Origin: an uncultured Christensenellaceae bacterium
GTDB taxonomy: Bacteria > Bacillota > Clostridia > Christensenellales > UMGS416
Assembly: GCA_944376795.1 (NCBI GenBank)
Contig: CALWDW010000017.1
Span: 1-48,380, forward strand
Length of the DNA stretch: 48,380 nt
Reading direction: 5' to 3'
A program made the translations under genes and the position numbers. This document shows, one piece after another, positions 7,677 to 15,242 of this stretch (position 1 is its first letter; each line of letters opens with the position of its first letter). Under the pieces are notes generated by a model. It ran no database searches. It was given only the letters and a program-made list of their open reading frames with translations, and was not told where the DNA came from.

Positions 7677-8243
7677 ATGGAGAAGAAAGCTTTTCGGAGA
7701 AAGCTGATGGGATATTCGGCCAAGCAGGTGCAGGAGGCCATGAAGGCCCAGAAGAAGCAAGAGGAAGAGGCGCTGGAGGAGAAGCAGACGCGCCTGTTGG
7801 AACTGCGGGATGAGAACCTGCAGCTCAAGAAGGAATTGGAGTATTTCCGCAGCCGGGAGCAGGATGTGGCGGCAGCCTTGCTGGAGGCCCAGAGCCAGGC
7901 CCGGCAAATGATGGAACAGGCCCGAGAGGCCGCCACCCGGGAGCAGGAACGGGTGCGGGGCCAGGTGGGCGACCTGCGTACCGTGGCGGCGGAGAACCGC
8001 AAGGCACTGGAGCAGGTGGCTGCCGACGTGATGAATTTGGCCAATGATTTTGTGGCGCATGTGGCCGCCTGCAGCCAGCAGCTAAAGAAGCTGGAAGAAG
8101 AGCCGGCCCGGCCCCTGCGCATGAATATACCCGCATCCCCCCGGCGGGGCGCCCACAAGGCGTCGGCCTTTGGACTGGAGCCCTTGGGAGAGGGCCTCCA
8201 GGAGGCGGCGGGGGAAAATGACCGAGGAAGGGGGTATGCTTAA
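7677..8243 (+). CDS. DivIVA-like coiled-coil protein
   Basis: The 188-residue protein opens with MEKKAFRRKLMGYSAKQVQE, matching the short N-terminal lipid-binding part of DivIVA/GpsB proteins (F-R-x-x-x-x-G-Y-x-x-x-x-V). A long charged coiled coil follows (about residues 20-130, rich in E, K, Q and R). The C-terminal 50 residues are low-complexity, basic and proline-containing (ARPLRMNIPASPRRG). DivIVA proteins recognise curved membrane and scaffold division or sporulation partners. This one is not in the usual sepF/ylmH cluster, so it may be a paralogue. The ATG at 7677 has AAGGAGG 6 nt upstream. It is a single-gene unit ending at a terminator shared with the convergent SGNH gene. Confidence 0.7.
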   Translation: MEKKAFRRKLMGYSAKQVQEAMKAQKKQEEEALEEKQTRLLELRDENLQLKKELEYFRSREQDVAAALLEAQSQARQMMEQAREAATREQERVRGQVGDLRTVAAENRKALEQVAADVMNLANDFVAHVAACSQQLKKLEEEPARPLRMNIPASPRRGAHKASAFGLEPLGEGLQEAAGENDRGRGYA

Positions 8244-8345
8244 TTAAAACGCGGGCACAGGCCCGGATACCTGCAGGGAAAGCCCAATCTTTCCCGGAAG
8301 GCGGCGAGGGTATGGGAGTGCCTGACGGCCGTCCTTCGGCATAGA

Positions 8346-8397
8346 AACCTCCGGCTCCCCGAGATGGCTGACTTGGGGGCCGGAGGTTCTTATTCTC
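8346..8397. terminator. Bidirectional terminator between convergent genes
   Basis: A 10-bp stem (8346-8355 with 8379-8388), extended by inner C/G pairs, is followed on the plus strand by CTTATTCTC and on the minus strand by a short T run. It lies between the convergent DivIVA-like and SGNH genes. Confidence 0.75.
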
Positions 8398-8410
8398 TTT
8401 TCGGAGGGGG

Positions 8411-9058
8411 CTAGAAGGGGAAGTCCACCGCCTCCAGGAAGGCCTTGGCCAGGGCGCAGTGCCCCGTAGCGTTGGGATGTACCCGGTCCCAAGAGATTCG
8501 TGCCGTGGGCATGACGGCGGTGAGGCGGTCCATGGCGGCCTGGGTATCCACCAGCCGGGTACCGTAGCGGGCGGCCACCTCCTTGACGATGGCGCCGTAT
8601 GCATCCATCCGGGCCCGCATGGGGTCTTCTCGGCGGGGCTCGATGAAGAAGGGCGTCATCAGAATCATCCCCTTGACGTGGGGAAGGGTGATTTCCACCA
8701 TCCGCTCCAGGTTGGCGCGGTATTCCTCCGGCTCCACATGGGATTCGGTGACCAGAGGGCTGTCAAACTGCCGCCACACGTCATTGTCTCCGATGAGCAC
8801 TGAGACGTAGTCGGGGGAAAGATCCAGCACATCGGTCTGCCACCGAGCCAGGAGGTCCCGGCTGGTATTGCCGCTGACGCCGGTATTGACGACGCGGATC
8901 TGGTATTCCGGCCGCCAAGCCCCCAGCATGGCGTTGACATAGCCTACATAGCTGGGACCCAGGTTGTTAAAAAGTTCCTCGCCCACCGGCCGAGCGCGGC
9001 CGGCATCGGAAATGGAGTCGCCGGTCATAACCAGCTTGGAATGATCTTGAATCCACAT
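8411..9058 (-). CDS. SGNH/GDSL-family hydrolase
   Basis: The 215-residue protein carries the SGNH blocks in order: GDSISD with the nucleophile S15, a glycine in VVNTGVSGNTSRDL, GDNDVW, and a C-terminal DRVHPNATGH block holding the catalytic Asp and His. These serve as esterases, often removing acetyl groups from polysaccharides. No signal peptide is visible, so it likely acts inside the cell. I place the start at 9058, since GGAGG lies 8 nt before that ATG but only 2 nt before the ATG at 9064. It follows the SRAP gene by 57 bp and may belong to the dinB transcript. There is no obvious functional link to DNA repair. Confidence 0.85.
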   Translation of the reverse strand: MWIQDHSKLVMTGDSISDAGRARPVGEELFNNLGPSYVGYVNAMLGAWRPEYQIRVVNTGVSGNTSRDLLARWQTDVLDLSPDYVSVLIGDNDVWRQFDSPLVTESHVEPEEYRANLERMVEITLPHVKGMILMTPFFIEPRREDPMRARMDAYGAIVKEVAARYGTRLVDTQAAMDRLTAVMPTARISWDRVHPNATGHCALAKAFLEAVDFPF

Positions 9059-9115
9059 ACGCATTGCCTCCCTTGTGTCTGCTGCAATCATTGTACACCC
9101 TGGGAAGACGGCGGA

Positions 9116-9718
9116 TTATGGAGGGAAATGACCAATCGCTTCCTCGCACATCAACGGCGGGGGTGTTTGCTCCAGCAGGCGGCGGGCGCTCCCGGCGGAG
9201 GACAGGTAGGCGTCCTGGAGGGCCTCGGGGATCAGCAGCGGCATCCGGGGGTGGATCGCTCGCAGAAGCCCGGCGGAGGCGCGGGTGAGTACCACAAAGG
9301 CCTGGTAGGGCCGTCCCTCCGTGTCCCAAAAAGTATCATAAAGGCCCGCCATGTACAGGACGGCTGGGGAGCCTTCCGGGGCGTGAAGGCATCGCCCGCG
9401 CTCCGCGAAGCTCCCGGCGGGGATCAGGCATCGCCGCCGCGCGAAGCTTTCGGCAAAAAGGGGACGTTCCTCTACGGTTTCGCTGCGGGCGTGGGTCACG
9501 GGCCCTCTGCCCGGTCGGATGGAGGGAAATCCCCATTGCATCCTGGTGATCCGCCAGCCGGTGCCTTGGGCGGTGATGACCGGCGCCAGGTTCCCCGGCA
9601 CGATGCTTTCCTCAGCGGCGGGGAACCCGTCCAGGGTCAGCTGCTGGGCAAAACCCGGCCACAGGCGCTGCAGCCCGGCGGGAAGGGCGGCGGCATTCAG
9701 GGTATATCGTCGGCACAT
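9116..9718 (-). CDS. SOS response-associated peptidase (SRAP, HMCES/YedK family)
   Basis: SRAP proteins attach covalently to abasic sites in single-stranded DNA through Cys2 and so protect stalled forks. This 200-residue version starts MCRRYTL, with the required Cys at position 2 after Met removal. It keeps ARSET (family N/ARSE), RCLIPAGSFAER with the conserved glutamate, and IHPRMPLL in place of the usual IHDRMP. It is slightly shorter than most members (about 220). It overlaps the preceding 91-aa gene by 22 bp and lies downstream of dinB, giving translational coupling and a shared DNA-damage context. Confidence 0.88.
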   Translation of the reverse strand: MCRRYTLNAAALPAGLQRLWPGFAQQLTLDGFPAAEESIVPGNLAPVITAQGTGWRITRMQWGFPSIRPGRGPVTHARSETVEERPLFAESFARRRCLIPAGSFAERGRCLHAPEGSPAVLYMAGLYDTFWDTEGRPYQAFVVLTRASAGLLRAIHPRMPLLIPEALQDAYLSSAGSARRLLEQTPPPLMCEEAIGHFPP

Positions 9719-9972
9719 AGACGGTCCTTATCCTCCTTCTCATCAATCTCTACAAACCATCGGTCTTCTTCCAGAAAAAGATACCGTACAGCCCGGCCGA
9801 ACTGGCAGGTGAAGCGGATCCCTGCGCCTCCGGCCTTGAGGCTGGCGGCCCGGCGCACCTCGATGACCCGGTCCACCGGATAGCGCCGTCCGTCCTCCCA
9901 TTCAATCCATAGGGGGCGAATGCGCCCGTAGGCGTCAAAGCGGGCGGCCACTGTGACATAGAGTTTTCCCAT
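9697..9972 (-). CDS. Small uncharacterised protein between dinB and SRAP gene
   Basis: The 91-residue protein has mixed charge, no membrane segment and no signal peptide. Visible features are an N-terminal strand (KLYVTVAARFD), a central EWEDGRRYPVDRVIEV segment, a basic patch RRAASLKAGGAG, then FLEEDRWFVEID and an acidic, lysine-rich tail. The pattern suggests a small beta-rich domain. I recall similar proteins beside Y-family polymerase genes in other Firmicutes but know no function. It starts 16 bp after dinB and overlaps the SRAP gene by 22 bp, so it is made with both and is a candidate accessory factor in translesion synthesis or abasic-site handling. Confidence 0.75.
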   Translation of the reverse strand: MGKLYVTVAARFDAYGRIRPLWIEWEDGRRYPVDRVIEVRRAASLKAGGAGIRFTCQFGRAVRYLFLEEDRWFVEIDEKEDKDRLCADDIP

Positions 9973-9988
9973 CCTTCAGCATCCCCCA

Positions 9989-11272
9989 TCAGAGTTTGGG
10001 CGCGTCACGCCACTGGGGCGGCGGCATCCCTTGGTTGAAGGCGGTGTCGGGACGCAGCAGGGAATCGGAGGCTCCCTGACGGAGGACGCCGCGGAGCGTG
10101 GGATCCTGGAGCTGCACGGCCCGGCGGATGCTGGCGCCGCCGAAGCGGCTGCGGATGCCGTCCAGGGTTTTTTCCAGGTTCTCCATTCGAAGCCGCCGGG
10201 TTTCGTCGTCAAAGAGGCTCAACTGGGCGTCGGCCGGGGCGCCCGTCATGTCGCATCCCCGCACCCCCAGGCTGCGGATGGGGCGCTGCCATGTATAGTG
10301 GCGGGAAAAAAGTTCCAGCGCCTTGGCGGCCAGCTCGCCGGAAAGATGGCTGGGCCGGGGGAGCTTGCCCTGCCGCTCGATGGTACAAAGCGCCGCGTCC
10401 CGAATCTGGATCTGCACCGTCCGGCAGTAAAGGCCGTGTTCCCGCATGCGGGCGGCTACCTCCTCGCAGAGCAGGAAGAGGATGATCCGCACATCCTCCG
10501 GCGTCCGCAGATCCCGGGGCGGGGTGGTGCTGTTGCCGATGGAGAGACAGGGGTCGGCGGCATCGGCCGGCGCAACGGGGCTGGCATCCAGGCCGTTGGC
10601 GTAGCTGTGCAGCATATCCCCCGATTTGCCCAGCAGGCTGTGAGCCAATCCGGCGGGGAGCCGCGCCAGATCCCCGATGGTATAAATGCCGCAGGTTTGA
10701 AGCTTTCGGACGGTGGCCGGGCCCACGTAAAGCAGATCCCCCACCGGCAGGGGCCACACCACCTGCCGGAAGTTCTCCCGGGTGATGACGGTGGTGGCAT
10801 CGGGCTTTTTCATATCTGAGGCCAGCTTGGCAAAGGCCTTGTTGTTGGCGACGCCCACCGAGATGGTCAGCCCCAGCTCCTCCCGGACGCGGCGGCGGAG
10901 TGTGTCGGCCAGGGACCTGCCGTCCGTATCCCGGCCGGTAACGTCCAGCCAAGCTTCATCCAGGCCGAAGGGCTCCACCAGGTTGGTGTAGCTGCGGTAA
11001 ATCCGCCGCGTAAGACGGGAAAAGCGCAGGTATAGCTCATGGTGCGGCGGGACGATCACAAGCTGGGGACATTTGCGTCGGGCCTGCCAGAGGGCTTCCC
11101 CGGTGGATACCCCATAGGCCTTGGCCGCCTGGTTTTTGGCCAGGATGATGCCGTGCCGCTGGGACGCGTCTCCCCCCACGGCCATGCAGACGCCGCGGAG
11201 CTCGGGATGGTAGAGGCACTCCACGCTGGCATAGAAGTTATTGAGATCGGCATGGAGAATGGTTCGCTGCAT
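9989..11272 (-). CDS. dinB: DNA polymerase IV (Y family)
   Basis: The 427-residue polymerase copies past lesions. It has the first catalytic aspartate in HADLNNFYASVE (D9; Y14 is the likely steric gate) and the second pair in PFGLDEAWLDVTG (D105, E106). The helix-hairpin-helix thumb region follows (VGPATVRKLQ, then IGDLARLP), then the little-finger domain (SIGNSTTPPRDL). The C terminus (LSLFDD) contains the QLSLF-type beta-clamp binding motif. ATG 11272 is chosen because the palm motif starts six residues later and AAAGGGTG lies upstream; an upstream extension would cross the regulatory site. The promoter is flanked by two LexA-like boxes, and the gene leads an operon with the 91-aa protein and SRAP. 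Confidence 0.95.
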   Translation of the reverse strand: MQRTILHADLNNFYASVECLYHPELRGVCMAVGGDASQRHGIILAKNQAAKAYGVSTGEALWQARRKCPQLVIVPPHHELYLRFSRLTRRIYRSYTNLVEPFGLDEAWLDVTGRDTDGRSLADTLRRRVREELGLTISVGVANNKAFAKLASDMKKPDATTVITRENFRQVVWPLPVGDLLYVGPATVRKLQTCGIYTIGDLARLPAGLAHSLLGKSGDMLHSYANGLDASPVAPADAADPCLSIGNSTTPPRDLRTPEDVRIILFLLCEEVAARMREHGLYCRTVQIQIRDAALCTIERQGKLPRPSHLSGELAAKALELFSRHYTWQRPIRSLGVRGCDMTGAPADAQLSLFDDETRRLRMENLEKTLDGIRSRFGGASIRRAVQLQDPTLRGVLRQGASDSLLRPDTAFNQGMPPPQWRDAPKL

Positions 11273-11298
11273 GGAGGGGTCACCCTTTCGATGAAAAA

Positions 11299-11310
11299 GA
11301 ATAAATGTTC
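11299..11310. promoter_or_regulatory. LexA/DinR-like SOS box 1
   Basis: GAATAAATGTTC differs by one base from the Gram-positive SOS operator form GAAC-N4-GTTC. It lies just after the predicted dinB transcription start. An identical 13-mer with one extra 5' A occurs 76 bp away. Confidence 0.6.
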
Positions 11311-11324
11311 GATCCGATGCCCAT

Positions 11325-11353
11325 AGTATATCCGATTGCCCGGAAAATAGCAA
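11325..11353 (-). promoter_or_regulatory. dinB promoter
   Basis: On the minus strand a -35 box TTGCTA (11353-11348) and a -10 box TATACT (11330-11325) are 17 bp apart. The start near 11318 would place SOS box 1 in the first bases of the transcript and box 2 about 60 bp upstream. Confidence 0.7.
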
Positions 11354-11374
11354 GTCCCTTTTTTCTCCAAATCA

Positions 11375-11386
11375 GAATAAATGTTC
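11375..11386. promoter_or_regulatory. LexA/DinR-like SOS box 2
   Basis: This is a second identical GAATAAATGTTC. It lies upstream of the dinB -35 box and 83 bp before the divergent deacetylase gene, so it could act on either gene. Confidence 0.55.
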
Positions 11387-11468
11387 TATAACGTAGACGG
11401 AGAAATTGGTATGAATCCGGACGACGGGACATAGGCTGTATTGGATTGCGAGAGGGGGAGGGATCACC

Positions 11469-12293
11469 ATGAAGCTACTGTATATTCCCAGAAAAAAGCT
11501 GCTGCAGGCAGGGGCGGTTATCCTTGTCGTGCTGGCCTGCGCGATATATATTGCCGTGGGCACGGCCGGCGGGGCCCAGGCGGCTTGGACACAGGCCAAG
11601 AAGCCGCTTCCCATCTACAACGTGCAGACCGATGAGAAAAAGGTGGCTGTTACCTTTGACGCCGCATGGGGAGACGAACAGACCGAGGGGATACTGGCCC
11701 TCCTGGATAAGTACAATGTCAAGGCGACCTTTTTCTTGGTGGGGTATTGGGTGGATAAGTATCCCGACAAGGTCAAGCTGATCTACGAGCGTGGCCACGA
11801 GATCGGGAACCATTCCTCTACCCATCCCCACATGTCAGGAATGAGCAGCGACGCCATTCTCCAGGAGATTCGTACCACCAGTGCCAAGATTCAGGCGCTG
11901 ACCGGGCAGGGAACGGTGAACTTCCGGCCGCCCTATGGAGACTATGACAGCAATCTGATCTCTACCTGCAACAACGCGGGGATTTCCGTAATCCAGTGGA
12001 ATGTGGACTCTCTGGACTGGAAGGACTTGACCGGAGACCAGATGCTCAAACGGGTGCGGGATAAGCTGGAGCCCGGCTCCATTATTCTCTTTCACAACAA
12101 TTCCAAGTATATCCTGGACGGCCTGGAGAAGACGCTGCAGGAATTGCAGAGCCAGGGTTACGAGGCGGTGCGGGTCTGCGACCTTATCTATACCGACAAC
12201 TATGTGATCGACCATACAGGTCGGCAGATTCCTGTAGAGGCCACCCCGGCGCCCCAGGAAAGCCCAGTGCTAACCCCTGCCCCCACCGCCTGA
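11469..12293 (+). CDS. Polysaccharide deacetylase, PdaB-like
   Basis: The 274-residue protein has an N-terminal membrane anchor (about 11-31) and an extracytoplasmic NodB-type deacetylase domain. The first motif is TFDAAWG (62-68, D64), then HSSTHPH with H115 and H119 as metal ligands, then RPPYGDYD, and a WNVDSLDW block near the fourth motif. TFDAAWG rather than TFDDGP is typical of the PdaB sporulation branch, so a role in spore cortex or cell-wall modification is likely. After residue 245 comes a proline- and alanine-rich tail. The ATG has GGAGGG 7 nt upstream. It is divergent from dinB and followed at 26 bp by the OB-fold gene. Confidence 0.85.
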   Translation: MKLLYIPRKKLLQAGAVILVVLACAIYIAVGTAGGAQAAWTQAKKPLPIYNVQTDEKKVAVTFDAAWGDEQTEGILALLDKYNVKATFFLVGYWVDKYPDKVKLIYERGHEIGNHSSTHPHMSGMSSDAILQEIRTTSAKIQALTGQGTVNFRPPYGDYDSNLISTCNNAGISVIQWNVDSLDWKDLTGDQMLKRVRDKLEPGSIILFHNNSKYILDGLEKTLQELQSQGYEAVRVCDLIYTDNYVIDHTGRQIPVEATPAPQESPVLTPAPTA

Positions 12294-12319
12294 CGCGGGG
12301 AGAATACGGAGAGAAAAAC

Positions 12320-12988
12320 ATGCAGGAATATCGAATCGACAGCAACCAGATTCATCTTCAGGGACGGATCGTTCAAGGACCGGATTTTTCCCATCAGCTG
12401 TATAGCGACAGTTTTTACAGAATCCTGGTGGAGGTGCCGCGGCTTTCCGGCGTCATGGACTGCCTGCCGGTGACGCTGAGCCCGCGGATGATGGCGCGTC
12501 ACCAGTGGAAGGTGGGCATGCTGGTAGACATTGCCGGCCAGATTCGGTCCTATAACCGGATGGAGGGCAGCCATAACCGGCTGGTGCTGACGGTCTATGC
12601 CCATAGGATGGAGGAATTGTCCATTCCCGGAAGCCTTGGCGGCGTCAATGACGTGACTTTGGCGGGTACGCTGTGCCGGCCGCCGGCCTATCGCACTACT
12701 CCGCTTATGCGCAGGATCAGCGACCTGCTCATTGCGGTGAACCGTCCCTACCATAAGTCGGATTATATTCCCGCCATTGCCTGGGGAGAGCGGGCCCAGG
12801 CCACCTGCCGTCTGCGGGTGGGAGAGCGGGTGGTGCTTACGGGAAGAATGCAGAGCCGGGAGTATATCAAACGGATTCCGGGGGAGCCCGACCAGGTTCG
12901 GACGGCCTATGAGGTGTCGGTTTCCCGGATCCGCCGGGAAACCGGTCCGGAATGGGAACTGCCCCGAGACACGGGGAAAGAAGGATAG
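12320..12988 (+). CDS. Double OB-fold protein, single-stranded DNA-binding protein-like
   Basis: The 222-residue protein appears to contain two related OB folds. The second (about 108-210) has the SSB pattern DVTLAGTLCRPPAYRTTP, then LLIAVNRPYHKSDYIPAIAW, then GERVVLTGRMQSREY. The first (about 10-105) keeps the same order in weaker form (IHLQGRIVQGPDF, FYRILVEVPR, VGMLVDIAGQIRSY). It lacks the acidic C-terminal tip (DDxPF) of housekeeping SSB, ending in DTGKEG. It is therefore more like the specialised SSB-like proteins of Clostridia than the replication SSB. The ligand is not known. It is co-directional with the deacetylase and ends at a terminator (13044). Confidence 0.72.
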   Translation: MQEYRIDSNQIHLQGRIVQGPDFSHQLYSDSFYRILVEVPRLSGVMDCLPVTLSPRMMARHQWKVGMLVDIAGQIRSYNRMEGSHNRLVLTVYAHRMEELSIPGSLGGVNDVTLAGTLCRPPAYRTTPLMRRISDLLIAVNRPYHKSDYIPAIAWGERAQATCRLRVGERVVLTGRMQSREYIKRIPGEPDQVRTAYEVSVSRIRRETGPEWELPRDTGKEG

Positions 12989-13043
12989 CGGGAGATAGGC
13001 ATACGGACACCGCCTCAATGGCGAGGAAGGATCACCTTGAGAG

Positions 13044-13068
13044 AACCGGCGCTTTGACGCCGGTTTTG
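13044..13068 (+). terminator. Intrinsic terminator
   Basis: An 8-bp stem AACCGGCG/CGCCGGTT with a 6-nt loop is followed by a short T run, ending the deacetylase and OB-fold unit. Confidence 0.75.
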
Positions 13069-13169
13069 TATTGCCTGAAAGAGGGGCGTACCCTTCCGGA
13101 CCGGGGTGTTTTCCCGGGGCTTTCTGCGCAGACTACCGGTGCTGCCGGAGATGCGCGGCTGTTTTCCTC

Positions 13170-13198
13170 TTGCTTGGACCGGATTTGTATGGTATGTT
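13170..13198 (+). promoter_or_regulatory. Probable promoter for the GH13 gene
   Basis: TTGCTT (13170-13175) and TATGTT (13193-13198) are separated by 17 bp. The start would fall about 30 bp before the coding region. Confidence 0.45.
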
Positions 13199-13234
13199 GG
13201 AAAATAGATTGAGAAGAAGGATGGAACCTTTGCC

Positions 13235-15160
13235 ATGCAGGCTTATCATAATTCCTGGGACGCCGACTTTCGCACCCCGTTTGGAGCTGTTTCCACCGGG
13301 ACGGAGGTGACGCTGCGGCTGAGGGTTTGGGACGCGCCGCCTCATCAGGCGCTGCTGCGCACCTTTTACCGGGATGCCGAGCGTACCCTGGCTCCTTTAT
13401 CGTGTGAGGGGGAGTTTTATACATTCCGCCTGGAAAAGCTGGAGGAGCCGGGGCTGCTGTATTACTACTTCGAGCTGCGGTGGGAGCATGGGCGCACGTT
13501 CTATGGCGCCGTGGGGGATGGAGCAGGTGGAGAAGGCTGCCTTACCGACTGTCCCCAGGGATTTCAAGTCACGATCAGCCGCCCCCAGGAGGTTCCGGAC
13601 TGGCTTTCCCGGGGCGTTATGTATCAGATTTACGTGGACCGGTACTGCAGCAGCCATGGCCAGGGGATGGTGGACTATCCCCGGCCCGGCAGCCTGATTC
13701 ACGCCTGCTGGAAGGATACGCCCTTTTATATCCGGGATGCGGATGGCAGCATCCTGCGCTGGGACTTCTTCGGCGGCAACCTGCGCGGGGTGATTTCCAA
13801 ACTGGACCTGCTCTGCAGCCGGGGCATCACCGTCCTATATCTGAATCCCATCTTTGACGCCCCCAGCAACCACAAGTATGATACCGGTGATTACCGCCGG
13901 GTGGATCCGGGCTACGGCACCGAGGAGGATCTGCGCTTCTTGGTGCAGGAGGCCCACGCCCGGGGCATGCGGGTTATACTGGACGGCGTCTTTTCCCATA
14001 CCGGCAGCGACAGCCTTTACTTCAACGCTTATGGCCATTATCCGGGGGTGGGGGCGGCCCAATCTCCCGACTCTCCCTATGCCTCCTGGTACCGGTTTGA
14101 GGAATATCCCCATACCTACGACTGCTGGTGGGGCGTGAAGAATATGCCCTGTGTGGAGGAAATGGATCCGGGCTATTTGGACTATATGCTGCGGGATCCG
14201 GACAGCACCATCCGGCGCTGGATGCGCTGCGGCATTGACGGCTGGCGCCTGGACGTAGCCGACGAGCTTCCCGACGAGTTTCTCCGGCTGCTTCGCCAGG
14301 TGGTGCGGGAGGAAAATCCCCAGGCCATCCTCCTGGGGGAGGTCTGGGAGGACGCCTCGCATAAGGTGAGCTATGGCAAGCTGCGCACCTATTTTACGGA
14401 ACCGGAGCTGGATGCCGTTACGAATTATCCTTTCCGGGATGCTGTCACCGGCTTTTTGCTGGGGCAGCGGGATGCTGCGGCGGTGCGGCGGTCCATGATG
14501 GGCCTGTATGAGAACTATCCTCGGGCCCAGTTCCTCTCCCTAATGAATATGACAGGCACCCATGATACCCTGCGGCTGATGACCCTGCTGGGGGAGGCCC
14601 CCGATCCCAATACGCTCTCGGAGAGGGAAAGGGAGCAGTACCGCCTCCCTGCGGACAAGGAGGCCGCGGCGCGGCGGCGGGTGAAGCTCTATGCCTTGCT
14701 GCAGTTTACCCATCCCGGGCTGCCCACCGTCTACTATGGCGACGAGACTGGGCTGCAGGGATATGCCGATCCCTATAACCGGGGAACCTATCCCTGGGGC
14801 GCAGAGGATGAGGAACTGGTGAACTGGTTCACCGTGCTGGCCCAGCTGCGCCACGGTTGCCCTGCATTGGCCCAGGGGGCGTACCTGCCTTTGGCGCCGC
14901 ATCCCGACGTCTATGGGCATCTGCGGACCCTGGACGAGGATGCCGTGGTGATCCTTGTCAACCGCAGCGCCAACCCGCATCAGGTGGAGCTGAAACTGCC
15001 GGTGCAGGCGGCAGAGGTCCACGTCATGCATGGAGAAAACGAGGAGGTGCGCATGGATGCAGAGGGACGTCTGTCCCTGCATCTGGAGGGGCTGTCAGGC
15101 TGCATTCTGCGTCTGGCGGTCCCGGCAGATACGGCCTCGGAAGGCTCGCCGCGCCCTTGA
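13235..15160 (+). CDS. GH13 alpha-glycosidase (neopullulanase/maltogenic type)
   Basis: The 641-residue enzyme has an N-terminal beta-sandwich (about 1-115, CBM34-like) before the catalytic barrel, the layout of neopullulanase, cyclomaltodextrinase and maltogenic amylase. GH13 regions are visible: DGVFSHTG (region I), GWRLDVADE with nucleophile D340, LLGEVWED with acid/base E369, and TGTHDT with D444. A C-terminal beta domain follows (about 560-640). No signal peptide is seen, so it probably degrades imported maltodextrins or cyclic dextrins inside the cell and could also trim glycogen. The AAGG-type ribosome site is rather far (about 14 nt) from the ATG, and no closer in-frame start exists. 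Its stop codon overlaps the -35 box of the next gene. Confidence 0.88.
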   Translation: MQAYHNSWDADFRTPFGAVSTGTEVTLRLRVWDAPPHQALLRTFYRDAERTLAPLSCEGEFYTFRLEKLEEPGLLYYYFELRWEHGRTFYGAVGDGAGGEGCLTDCPQGFQVTISRPQEVPDWLSRGVMYQIYVDRYCSSHGQGMVDYPRPGSLIHACWKDTPFYIRDADGSILRWDFFGGNLRGVISKLDLLCSRGITVLYLNPIFDAPSNHKYDTGDYRRVDPGYGTEEDLRFLVQEAHARGMRVILDGVFSHTGSDSLYFNAYGHYPGVGAAQSPDSPYASWYRFEEYPHTYDCWWGVKNMPCVEEMDPGYLDYMLRDPDSTIRRWMRCGIDGWRLDVADELPDEFLRLLRQVVREENPQAILLGEVWEDASHKVSYGKLRTYFTEPELDAVTNYPFRDAVTGFLLGQRDAAAVRRSMMGLYENYPRAQFLSLMNMTGTHDTLRLMTLLGEAPDPNTLSEREREQYRLPADKEAAARRRVKLYALLQFTHPGLPTVYYGDETGLQGYADPYNRGTYPWGAEDEELVNWFTVLAQLRHGCPALAQGAYLPLAPHPDVYGHLRTLDEDAVVILVNRSANPHQVELKLPVQAAEVHVMHGENEEVRMDAEGRLSLHLEGLSGCILRLAVPADTASEGSPRP

Positions 15161-15185
15161 CAGGGAAGACTCCTGTGGATATAAT
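15157..15185 (+). promoter_or_regulatory. Consensus promoter for IMP dehydrogenase gene
   Basis: A perfect TTGACA (15157-15162) and a perfect TATAAT (15180-15185) are 17 bp apart. The TGA stop of the GH13 gene (15158-15160) lies inside the -35 box. AAGGAGAG precedes the start codon at 15243. Confidence 0.85.
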
Positions 15186-15242
15186 CAAGGGAATATCAGT
15201 TTCTCGCTGCCCCTTACGACACGAAAAGGAGAGAAGTTGTCG

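Noticed and set aside
11400..11468. Sporulation sigma-factor promoter before the PdaB-like gene
   Set aside because: Loose matches to sigma-E/sigma-G boxes exist, but spacing and bases are too weak to call.
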